DNA of 6,261 bases. Origin: Candidatus Methanoperedentaceae archaeon. GTDB taxonomy: Archaea > Halobacteriota > Methanosarcinia > Methanosarcinales > Methanoperedenaceae. The stretch is from the NCBI GenBank assembly GCA_014859785.1, contig JACUTP010000109.1, forward strand, positions 1 to 6,261. The letters are read 5' to 3'. The notes beneath the pieces were generated by a model, which was not told the DNA's origin, searched no databases, and saw only the letters and a list, made by a program, of their open reading frames with translations. The position numbers and the translations under genes are program-made. Below, one piece after another: positions 1 through 5,461 of the stretch; position 1 is the stretch's first letter, and each line of letters opens with the position of its first letter.

Positions 1-8
1 AAAAAAAT
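1..8 (-). terminator. Oligo-T terminator candidate after the rhodanese gene
   Basis: Read on the minus strand, the A/T-rich stretch after the rhodanese stop codon ends in a run of seven T residues at the window edge. Archaeal RNA polymerase often stops at oligo-T tracts in the non-template strand without a hairpin, and none is visible here. The tract continues to the window edge, so its full length is unknown. Confidence 0.4.
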
Positions 9-31
9 CTGTTAATTTATTTTTTTATTTT

Positions 32-436
32 TTATTTTTCCACTTCATAGCCAGAGTTCATCCACTCGTTGATTCCGCCTTTCATATTATAAACCTGCTC
101 AAACCCGTTATCTACAAGTACCTGGCTGGCTCGCGCACTTCTTATGCCTGTCCTGCAGTAAACAAGTATTTTCATGTCTTCTGGCAGCTCGTCAAGCCTT
201 GAGCCGATTACCTCAACTGGAATCAACGTCGAGCCGCTGATATGCCCTTCATCATATTCTTCCTGTGTCCTTACATCAAGCAGGAAAAACTCCCCGCTAT
301 CAATCATTTCTTTTGCCTGTGATGCGCTAACATCGATATAACCCACAGGCACATCTCCAGCGTCTTGACCTATACATCCCGTTACTGCGATTAGTAACAG
401 ACTTGCTAATAGAAAAACCCCGCAAACAGTTTTCAT
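32..436 (-). CDS. Rhodanese-like domain lipoprotein
   Basis: A 134-residue single-domain rhodanese-like sulfurtransferase, probably anchored outside the membrane. The N-terminus is a lipoprotein signal: MKTV, a hydrophobic stretch at about residues 5-19, then VTGC with the lipobox cysteine at residue 21. The rhodanese domain fills about residues 35-132 and contains the signature LLDVRTQEEYDEGHI, the active-site loop CRTGIRS with catalytic Cys94, and a C-terminal GGINEW motif. An upstream in-frame ATG at 451 would add five residues, but GGAG lies seven bases before the ATG at 436 and inside the longer version, so 436 is preferred. It lies 30 bases downstream of the tRNA-Trp gene on the same strand and may share its transcript. 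The family transfers sulfane sulfur or binds persulfide; the actual substrate cannot be told from sequence. Confidence 0.9.
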   Translation of the reverse strand: MKTVCGVFLLASLLLIAVTGCIGQDAGDVPVGYIDVSASQAKEMIDSGEFFLLDVRTQEEYDEGHISGSTLIPVEVIGSRLDELPEDMKILVYCRTGIRSARASQVLVDNGFEQVYNMKGGINEWMNSGYEVEK

Positions 437-452
437 GTTGTACTCCTGCATC

Positions 453-466
453 TGTCAAATATGACA
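453..466 (-). repeat. Short inverted repeat abutting the tRNA 3' end
   Basis: TGTCA (453-457) and TGACA (462-466) form a 5-bp inverted repeat with a 4-base spacer, directly next to the tRNA discriminator base at 467 and before the rhodanese Shine-Dalgarno. It could be a 3'-trailer hairpin separating tRNA from mRNA, or an operator for rhodanese. Five base pairs is weak evidence. Confidence 0.3.
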
Positions 467-685
467 TGGGGCTGGTGAGATTTGAACTCACGATCGACGG
501 GTCTCTCCGAAAACGCCAGGTTTTTGGCGATTTAATCTTTGAGCAGCACACGTTCAGTGCTCCAACGGTTCCTCATTGCTTACCGCGTCCGGTTTGCTCG
601 GCAGACCCGTTGCTCATCATAACACCCGAATAAATCCGGGTTTTCCGCTGGAGCCCGTCGCCATGCCGGACTAGGCCACAGCCCC
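467..685 (-). tRNA. trnW: tRNA-Trp (CCA anticodon) with 145-base intron
   Basis: Read on the minus strand, the 5' exon (685-648) and 3' exon (502-467) join to a 74-base tRNA. The acceptor stem GGGGCTG pairs with CAGCCCC, with discriminator A at 467 and no encoded CCA tail. The D stem is GCC/GGC. The anticodon stem ACGGG (658-654) pairs with CCCGT (501-497), and the T arm is GTGAG-TTCAAAT-CTCAC. The anticodon CCA lies at 651-649, giving tRNA-Trp. The intron sits at the canonical 37/38 position. The splice motif is a bulge-helix-bulge: central helix CTCC (653-650) with GGAG (508-505), 3-base bulges AGC (649-647) and AGA (504-502), and cuts after the second base of each bulge. Confidence 0.95.
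503..647 (-). ncRNA. Box C/D 2'-O-methylation guide RNA inside the tRNA-Trp intron
   Basis: On the minus strand the intron contains box C ATGATGA (620-614), box D' CCGA (601-598), box C' ATGAGGA (576-570) and box D CTGA (557-554). Both guide spacers, C to D' and C' to D, are exactly 12 bases. By the fifth-base-upstream rule, the D' guide selects C39 (base 501) and the D guide selects C34 (base 651), the wobble base of the anticodon. Two hairpins flank the guide: one at 640-625 (CCCGGA/TTCGGG) and one with CGCCA/TGGCG stems near 529-514. A box C/D intron in pre-tRNA-Trp that guides positions 34 and 39 is known in euryarchaea such as Haloferax; the match here is direct from sequence. Loss of this intron would be expected to remove both modifications. 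Confidence 0.9.
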
Positions 686-714
686 TGATGCCTGTGCTAT
701 AAATATGCGATTGC

Positions 715-723
715 TAATAAAGG
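715..723 (-). promoter_or_regulatory. TATA box candidate for tRNA-Trp
   Basis: Minus-strand CCTTTATTA lies with its TATA core (TTTATTA, 721-715) centred 33 bases before the tRNA 5' end, which predicts a start near 692 and a leader of about 7 bases. A second AT-rich site, TTTATA at 703-698, is too close to the tRNA start to serve unless transcription begins inside it. Confidence 0.45.
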
Positions 724-852
724 TATTTGTTTTTGGAAATGAAGTTGATTTTAATCTTAATTTTTATTTTTCTGAATGAGGTATCCAAACCGTTTGTCTG
801 GGAAATACGTGATGATTGAACCAAAGTCAGAAAGTATTTTTTATCCCATCAA

Positions 853-862
853 TTTATTAATA
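853..862 (+). promoter_or_regulatory. TATA box for the membrane-protein gene
   Basis: TTTATTAATA is centred about 25-26 bases upstream of the ATG at 883. With no Shine-Dalgarno sequence in between, this predicts a transcript that starts at or next to the A of the start codon (leaderless). The rest of 686-882 holds only the tRNA promoter and T-rich spacer; I see no further gene there. Confidence 0.55.
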
Positions 863-882
863 CGTAGTCTCAATTATTTATT

Positions 883-1914
883 ATGAGCTGGAGTGGTATT
901 GATGCAATAGATGGTGCTATAAAGAGAACAAAAAAAGCACTGATTGAACCGTTCAATTTCTGGAAATGGGTTAAACTTGGAATTATTGTCTTCTTAATTG
1001 GCGGAGGCAGTAGAGTTTCATCTTCCAATCCCGTTAGTTTCAGTGGACCTTATCGGGGAGAGCAGATACCTGTACCCACAATGGATGAGGTCATAAGCCA
1101 GGTAACCAGGTTCTGGCAAGAGTACTTTACAATTATACTCGTGGTCGCGGTATTTATTCTATTTCTTATCCTGTTATTCAGTTATATTTCAAGTGTCATG
1201 GAATTCGTGCTTGTGGAATCCCTCGTGACAGATGTGGTGACATTCTGGGCATCTTCCAGGAAATACCTGCGCATCGGGTTTAATCTTTTTATCATAAGAC
1301 TGGGAGTCGGGTTGTTTTTACTTTCGTTGCTCATATTGTTCATGCTGCCTGTCCTCAAATTGATAACCGGCTCACCTGGAATAATTTTAGCAGAAATGAT
1401 ATTCGGTATTATTTTAAGAGTTATTGTGATTTTGCTGGGTCTTGCAGTAGTCAATGGAATAACACAGTCATTTATAAACCTCTCGATACCGCTTGCCATG
1501 TATAATGATATGGGAATTGTAAAGGCTATTAAGAGTGTTGCGGGTAAAGCCATTGCTGACTGGAAACAGATAGTGATGTACTGGATTATAAGGATATTAC
1601 TCGGTATTGCAGCAGGGATTGCTGTGGGTATTGCGGTGTTTATCCTTATCCTGGCAATACTGGCAATCCTTGCAATACCTGCTGTAGTCCTGTATTATAT
1701 AATGTCAGGCATAGGGGCACAGGCACTGTTCTGGATATTGATGGTACTTTACGGGCTTATAGCATTAATTGTGTTTTTCCTGTTCATTTTGATTGTATCT
1801 GTACCCGTACCTGTTTTCATGAAATACCATATGCTGACGTTCCTGAAGATGTGGCATGAAGATGCGAGGATACCGTTTGTGGAAATTGGCGGACAGGGTG
1901 AACAGTTATCCTGA
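883..1914 (+). CDS. Polytopic membrane protein of unknown function (DUF7544-like)
   Basis: A 343-residue, strongly hydrophobic protein. The N-terminal segment (MSWSGIDAIDGAIKRTKKAL, residues 1-20) followed by EPFNFWKWVKLGIIVFLIGGG resembles the opening of an uncharacterised archaeal membrane family that I recall as DUF7544; the name is from memory and not checked. Probable membrane segments lie at about residues 30-42, 82-102, 135-157, 166-195, 232-275 (long enough for two) and 279-307, with a 40-residue polar Ser/Gly/Pro loop at 43-80 between the first two. The C-terminus (KYHMLTFLKMWHED) is polar and ends in the cytoplasm or outside. There is no catalytic motif I can name. The ATG has no Shine-Dalgarno but a well-placed TATA box, so a leaderless mRNA is likely. 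The gene appears to be alone in its unit, so context gives no function. Confidence 0.85.
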   Translation: MSWSGIDAIDGAIKRTKKALIEPFNFWKWVKLGIIVFLIGGGSRVSSSNPVSFSGPYRGEQIPVPTMDEVISQVTRFWQEYFTIILVVAVFILFLILLFSYISSVMEFVLVESLVTDVVTFWASSRKYLRIGFNLFIIRLGVGLFLLSLLILFMLPVLKLITGSPGIILAEMIFGIILRVIVILLGLAVVNGITQSFINLSIPLAMYNDMGIVKAIKSVAGKAIADWKQIVMYWIIRILLGIAAGIAVGIAVFILILAILAILAIPAVVLYYIMSGIGAQALFWILMVLYGLIALIVFFLFILIVSVPVPVFMKYHMLTFLKMWHEDARIPFVEIGGQGEQLS

Positions 1915-1938
1915 AAGATTGGAAATAATGAAAAAACC

Positions 1939-1944
1939 TTATTA
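1939..1944 (+). promoter_or_regulatory. TATA box for leuD
   Basis: TTATTA is centred 26-27 bases upstream of the leuD ATG and is preceded by an A-rich, BRE-like stretch (GAAAAAACC, 1930-1938). No Shine-Dalgarno is present before the ATG, so a leaderless transcript is predicted. Confidence 0.5.
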
Positions 1945-1967
1945 CCAATCCTGCCAATCAAGCCCGC

Positions 1968-2456
1968 ATGATACAGCAACCCAACGTCTGGAAGTTCGGT
2001 GATGACATAGACACCGATGCCGTGATACCAGGCAAATACCTCATATTCAACACCGAAGAAGAGCTGGCAAAATACGCTTTTGAAGGTGTGCGCCCTGAAT
2101 TTGCCGCAAAGGTAAAAGAAGGCGACATAATCGTTGCAGGTTTCAACTTCGGATGCGGTTCATCAAGGGAACATGCGCCCCTTGCAATAAAAGGCTCAAA
2201 GGTCAAATGCGTCATAGCAAAATCGTTCGCACGCATCTTTTTCAGGAACTCCATAAACATCGGCGTTCCCCTGCTTGAATGTCAGGACACTGACAGGATA
2301 GGAGAAGGCGACCACATCGAAGTGGATTTCGAGTCAGGCATTATCACTAATACCACCAAGAACGAAACCTACCAGGCAACACCACTGCCGGATTTCGTGC
2401 GCGGTATCGTGGATGCGGGCGGACTGATTGCCTACGCTAAAGAGATGGTGCAGTAA
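1968..2456 (+). CDS. leuD: 3-isopropylmalate / homoaconitate dehydratase small subunit
   Basis: A 162-residue aconitase-family small (swivel domain) subunit, the usual size for archaeal LeuD. It works with a separate [4Fe-4S] large subunit (LeuC), which is not in this window, to isomerise 2-isopropylmalate to 3-isopropylmalate in leucine synthesis, or a homologous substrate. Diagnostic motifs are GDDIDTDAVIPGKYL (residues 11-25) and FGCGSSREHAP (61-71), which carries the substrate-carboxylate contacts. The specificity loop reads YLIF (24-27). In characterised methanogen enzymes YLRT marks homoaconitase (coenzyme B synthesis) and a hydrophobic YLVY-type loop marks isopropylmalate isomerase, so I favour the leucine role here; this is inference from a short loop. 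The start is the only early ATG, with a TATA box 26-27 bases upstream and no Shine-Dalgarno. Confidence 0.93.
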   Translation: MIQQPNVWKFGDDIDTDAVIPGKYLIFNTEEELAKYAFEGVRPEFAAKVKEGDIIVAGFNFGCGSSREHAPLAIKGSKVKCVIAKSFARIFFRNSINIGVPLLECQDTDRIGEGDHIEVDFESGIITNTTKNETYQATPLPDFVRGIVDAGGLIAYAKEMVQ

Positions 2457-2495
2457 AAATACAATTTACCTGATACTGTGCAGGCTTCTTCAGGC

Positions 2496-2648
2496 TTATT
2501 TCCACTCGTACATTTCTATATGCGGTGTCTCGCAGCTTATGCAGTTCCCGCACATGTCATTAACAGTGTATCTGGGCGAGCCGCAAACATCGCACGGAGT
2601 ACATTCTTCGCATTCTGTCTCTTTTTTACACGGGTGAGTAAAGTGCAT
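2496..2648 (-). CDS. Eight-cysteine mini-protein, zinc-ribbon-like (hypothetical)
   Basis: A 50-residue ORF with eight cysteines (residues 7, 13, 16, 19, 22, 33, 36 and 39), arranged as repeated CX2C pairs; the core reads CDVCGSPRY then MCGNCISC, typical spacing for a zinc ribbon or similar metal-binding knuckle. The open frame, the regular CX2C spacing and the conserved-looking Gly and Pro turn residues argue for a real protein rather than chance. The ATG at 2648 has no Shine-Dalgarno, but a TATA box is centred about 26 bases upstream, so a leaderless mRNA is likely. The gene converges on leuD (39 bases between stop codons) and diverges from the cobalamin operon, sharing an upstream region of about 110 bases. 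I do not recognise the family. It could be a metal-binding regulator or chaperone, but no function is proven. Counting of the A run near 2640-2642 decides the frame and deserves a check. Confidence 0.65.
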   Translation of the reverse strand: MHFTHPCKKETECEECTPCDVCGSPRYTVNDMCGNCISCETPHIEMYEWK

Positions 2649-2670
2649 GTATCATGATTATTGATTATGG

Positions 2671-2678
2671 TAAAAATA
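2671..2678 (-). promoter_or_regulatory. TATA box for the Cys-rich mini-protein
   Basis: Minus-strand TATTTTTA is centred about 26 bases before the ATG at 2648, the archaeal TATA-to-start distance for a leaderless mRNA. This placement is independent support that the small ORF is expressed. Confidence 0.5.
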
Positions 2679-2684
2679 GGTTGC

Positions 2685-2700
2685 GGTCATCAGGTCATCA
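2685..2700. repeat. Perfect tandem 8-bp repeat between divergent promoters
   Basis: GGTCATCA occurs twice with no gap (2685-2692 and 2693-2700). It lies just upstream of the minus-strand TATA box of the Cys-rich gene and upstream of the cbiT promoter, where a direct-repeat operator would sit. The binding protein is unknown. Confidence 0.5.
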
Positions 2701-2713
2701 GCGGAATTGTTAT

Positions 2714-2729
2714 ATCAATTTAAATTGAT
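2714..2729. promoter_or_regulatory. 16-bp perfect palindrome in the cobalamin operon promoter
   Basis: ATCAATTTAAATTGAT reads the same on both strands. Its centre, TTTAAA, can also serve as the TATA element for cbiT, predicting a start near 2747. A dimeric regulator bound here would block TBP/TFB, so this is a candidate repressor operator. AT-rich palindromes also arise by chance, although 16 of 16 matched bases is long. No cobalamin riboswitch is visible in this region. Confidence 0.5.
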
Positions 2730-2758
2730 TAAACACAACTTTACTTGAGTTGATACAG

Positions 2759-3283
2759 ATGTTATACCCCGGCGGAACACCCACACAGCCTGAAATAATA
2801 GAAGTAGCTTTATCGAAACTTGCACTTAAACCATCGAATGTATTTGCCGATATCGGATGCGGCAGCGGCTCAGTCTCGATACGGGCAGCACCATATGTAA
2901 AAAAGGTGTATGCCATTGATATAAGGGACGAAGCTGTAAGTGCAGCATCCGGTAACCTGAAGGAATGCGGCATAACAAATGCCGAAGTATTAAAAGGTGA
3001 TGCGGCAGAACTGCTCTCCTCAATAAGGGTTGACTGCGCATTTATAGGGGGAAGCAGGAACCTCAGGGAAGTTATAGGAGTAATTGTTAAAAACGTCCCG
3101 GCGTTTGTGGTCAGCGCTGTCAGGTTAGAAACAGTAAATGAGACAGTCAGTTTACTTAAAAAGAACAATAAATTCAGGGAGCTATTGCAGATACATATTT
3201 CAAGGGGCAGTGACCTTGCAGGAGGCACCATGCTAAAACCAGAGAATCCTGTTTTCATGATAGTGGGGGGTGAACAATGCTGA
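2759..3283 (+). CDS. cbiT: Cobalt-precorrin-6B C15-methyltransferase (decarboxylating)
   Basis: A 174-residue class I SAM-dependent methyltransferase that methylates C15 and drives decarboxylation of the C12 acetate side chain in the anaerobic cobalamin pathway. It opens with the CbiT-type segment YPGGTPTQPEIIEVALSKL (residues 3-21). The SAM-binding motif I is DIGCGSGS (31-38), followed by the acidic ribose-binding end of beta 2 (YAIDIRDE, 51-58) and the FIGGS motif (95-99). In bacteria CbiT is often fused to or paired with CbiE, which is absent here. It is the first gene of the operon. ATG 2759 is preferred; an in-frame TTG at 2750 would add three residues and neither has a strong Shine-Dalgarno (a weak GAG lies at 2747-2749). 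It overlaps the next gene by seven bases. Confidence 0.92.
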   Translation: MLYPGGTPTQPEIIEVALSKLALKPSNVFADIGCGSGSVSIRAAPYVKKVYAIDIRDEAVSAASGNLKECGITNAEVLKGDAAELLSSIRVDCAFIGGSRNLREVIGVIVKNVPAFVVSAVRLETVNETVSLLKKNNKFRELLQIHISRGSDLAGGTMLKPENPVFMIVGGEQC

Positions 3284-4602
3284 TAGGAATCGGTCTTGGA
3301 CCCGGCTCTCCCGGACTCCTGACACTTTCAGCGGTAAAAGCCCTGGAAGAAAGCGATATGGTTTTCGTTCCGGGGGTTATGGCAAAAGAACTTGTTGCAC
3401 CGTATGCAGAAGCAAAAATCCTGGATTTTCCCATGATACGGGACAGGAATGAGCTTGAGAAACTCTGGGAAAACAACGCAAAAATTGTTGCGGGCGAAGC
3501 ACAAAACGGCACGGTCTCTTTTGCGGTAATCGGTGATCCGAACTTCTTTTCCACGTTCTCGCACCTTTGCCGCACTATAAAGGAAAAATATCCTGGAATC
3601 GAGATTACAACCATTCCGGGCGTTAGCTCAATAACCGCGCAGGCTGCCCGCACAAATACGGCAATTGAAGGCTCGTTCACGGTAAGCGACGGCTCGCCAG
3701 TAAATACAAGGATTATCCTGAAAGCAAGGCATCCGGGGAAAGAAAAGGAAAAACTTGTGCGTGATGGTTATGATGAATTTATTTTTGCACAACGGCTGTT
3801 CATGGAAAACGAGTTGGTAACCAGTGAAGTTCCGGAAGAAGGCGATTATTTCAGCATTCTTGTTGCAAGAAAAGGTGCAAGCTACCATTCCGAGAAAAAA
3901 ATCGTGCATTTTGTAGGTGCAGGTCCCGGAAATCCGAAATACATTACAGTAAAAGGGCGCGAGCTTCTTGAATCCGCAGACATTGTCATGTACACTGGCT
4001 CGCTTGTGAATCCCGCTGTCCTGGATTACGTTAATTGTGAAACCATTGACAGCCACGGCATGAAACTTGAAGAGATTGCGGATGTGCTTGCCAGGCATAC
4101 AGAATCCGGAAAGACCGTTGTCAGGCTGCACAGCGGCGACCCATCCCTTTACGGCGCTATTATCGAGCAGATAGATGTTCTAAGGCAAAAAGGGATTGAT
4201 GTCGAAATAATCCCTGGTGTTACATCACTTTTTGCATCTGCTGCCACACTTAAAAAACAGTTGACATTAAACGGGATTACCGAGACGCTTATCATCACAA
4301 GACCTGCCGGAGTGACGCTTGGGAAGGACTCAATCAGCGAACTTTCACGCCATAATGCCACAATGGCGATATATCTTGGAACTGACAAGTTACGCAAGAT
4401 AACAGATGATGTGGCATATCCCGCGGACACACCTGCCGCAGTTGTATATCATGCCTCATGGGGGGATGAGAAAGTGGTTCTGGGAACGGTTGGCGATATT
4501 GCGGATAAGGTGGAAGCACTCGGGATAACCAGGTCTGCAATGATAATTATCGGGAATGTGCTTCAACCTGAGAATTTCAAGAGGTCTCATCTTTATGGAT
4601 AG
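3277..4602 (+). CDS. cbiL-cbiF: CbiL-CbiF fusion: cobalt-factor II C20- and cobalt-precorrin-4 C11-methyltransferase
   Basis: A 441-residue protein made of two complete tetrapyrrole methylases in one frame. Residues 1 to about 205 are CbiL: GIGLGPGSPGLLT (4-16), GDPNFFSTF (86-94) and IPGVSSI (113-119). Residues about 209-441 are CbiF: HFVGAGPGNPKYIT (211-224), TGSLVNP (240-246), SGDPSLYGA (286-294), IPGVTSLFA (312-320), LTLNGI (329-334) and HASWGDEK (392-399). CbiL methylates C20 and CbiF methylates C11. The CbiH step (C17) lies between them in the pathway, so this is not a channel for adjacent reactions. The start ATG has an excellent Shine-Dalgarno (GGGGGTGA, 3266-3273). The junction (residues 201-210) lies in a run of seven A bases, and GTG at 3904 could still start a separate CbiF. 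The stop is TAG, overlapping cbiG by eight bases. Confidence 0.93.
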   Translation: MLIGIGLGPGSPGLLTLSAVKALEESDMVFVPGVMAKELVAPYAEAKILDFPMIRDRNELEKLWENNAKIVAGEAQNGTVSFAVIGDPNFFSTFSHLCRTIKEKYPGIEITTIPGVSSITAQAARTNTAIEGSFTVSDGSPVNTRIILKARHPGKEKEKLVRDGYDEFIFAQRLFMENELVTSEVPEEGDYFSILVARKGASYHSEKKIVHFVGAGPGNPKYITVKGRELLESADIVMYTGSLVNPAVLDYVNCETIDSHGMKLEEIADVLARHTESGKTVVRLHSGDPSLYGAIIEQIDVLRQKGIDVEIIPGVTSLFASAATLKKQLTLNGITETLIITRPAGVTLGKDSISELSRHNATMAIYLGTDKLRKITDDVAYPADTPAAVVYHASWGDEKVVLGTVGDIADKVEALGITRSAMIIIGNVLQPENFKRSHLYG

Positions 4603-5461
4603 GATAGCGATTATCACATTCCAGCGCAATATCGATGCTGCACAGAAGTTAAAAGAAGCGGTTGGCGGCGATATAATACTGTACTCTGACTGTGCTTTCA
4701 GCCAGGCATTCGAATACGATGCGGTAATTGCAGTAATGGCGGCAGGGATAGCAGTCAGGAATATTGCCCCGCTAATCAGGGATAAATGGAGTGACCCTGC
4801 CGTTGTGGTGGTGGATTCAGGGTTGAATTTTGCAATACCTGTCCTTGGAGGTCATCACGGCGGGAACACACTTGCAAGGAAACTTGGCGGATTGGGGTTG
4901 GTGCCTGTTATTACAACAGCCACTGAAGTGGCAGGCAGGGATTCTGTTGAAGTAATTGCTGAAAATATCGGGTGCATGATAGTGAACAGGGATTCAACAA
5001 AAAAAGTAAACATGGCGCAGCTTGATGAGGATGTCCGGGTTTTACGGGTTCGAGGACCGAAAATTATTGTTGTGGATGATGATGTAAGCGTGCTTAAAAA
5101 ACAAGGGCTTGTTGTCGGAATAGGGGCTAACAGCGGAGTGTATAAATTTGAGGTAATTGATGCTGTGAATGAGGCATTATCTGAAATAGGTGCAGGTATT
5201 GATGATGTCAGATGCTTTGCATCAGCACAGATTAAGGAAAACGAAAAGGGGATAATCGATACGGCAGAAGAGTTTGGAAAACAACTCAGGTTCGTATCCC
5301 ATGAGCTTATAAATTCCATTTCCGCTCCCACCCCGTCAAAGGCAAAAGCACTCGGGTTAAACGGCGTTTGCGAGCCGGCAGCCATTGCATTGTCAGAAGA
5401 AAAGAAATTATTACTGAAAAAAAGGAAATACGGAAATGTCACAATCGCCATCGCAAGGTAA
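4595..5461 (+). CDS. cbiG: Cobalt-precorrin-5A hydrolase
   Basis: A 288-residue CbiG, which opens the delta-lactone of ring A of cobalt-precorrin-5A and releases the C2 unit as acetaldehyde. The N-terminal domain (about 1-75) carries AVMAAGIAVR (46-55). The middle part has VDSGLNFAIPVLGGHHGGN (73-91), a family signature. The C-terminal domain begins near GIGANSG (175-181) and continues to HELINSI (236-242) and GVCEPAA (257-263). Many relatives I recall have GIGCRRG-type wording in place of GIGANSG. It is shorter than the roughly 350 residues of enteric CbiG, mostly in the middle region. An upstream in-frame GTG at 4556 would add 13 residues, but GAGGT (4581-4585) nine bases before ATG 4595 settles the start. 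It overlaps cbiL-cbiF by eight bases and cbiH by 26. Confidence 0.93.
   Translation: MDRIAIITFQRNIDAAQKLKEAVGGDIILYSDCAFSQAFEYDAVIAVMAAGIAVRNIAPLIRDKWSDPAVVVVDSGLNFAIPVLGGHHGGNTLARKLGGLGLVPVITTATEVAGRDSVEVIAENIGCMIVNRDSTKKVNMAQLDEDVRVLRVRGPKIIVVDDDVSVLKKQGLVVGIGANSGVYKFEVIDAVNEALSEIGAGIDDVRCFASAQIKENEKGIIDTAEEFGKQLRFVSHELINSISAPTPSKAKALGLNGVCEPAAIALSEEKKLLLKKRKYGNVTIAIAR

Noticed and set aside
327..551. Minus-strand ORF across the tRNA intron and rhodanese start
   Set aside because: It overlaps the tRNA 3' exon and the rhodanese gene in another frame; composition gives no protein-like pattern.
403..633. Plus-strand ORF of 76 residues across the tRNA-Trp gene
   Set aside because: It lies antisense over a confirmed tRNA with intron and shows no protein motif.
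2481..2497. Direct repeat CAGGCTT twice between the convergent leuD and Cys-rich genes
   Set aside because: Seven bases with a three-base gap overlapping a stop codon; too short to separate from chance.
2428..2637. Plus-strand 69-residue ORF after leuD
   Set aside because: It is the antisense shadow of the Cys-rich gene; its frame starts inside leuD and has no ribosome site or promoter.
2650..2758. Cobalamin riboswitch upstream of cbiT
   Set aside because: No B12-box-like sequence or large leader exists; the leader would be only about 12 bases.
2710..3258. Long minus-strand ORF antisense to cbiT
   Set aside because: cbiT has clear family motifs on the plus strand; the antisense product is low-complexity Ser/Leu-rich, as expected for a shadow frame.
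4855..5451. Minus-strand ORF of 198 residues antisense to cbiG
   Set aside because: Serine/threonine/phenylalanine-rich shadow of a confidently identified gene with no start signals.
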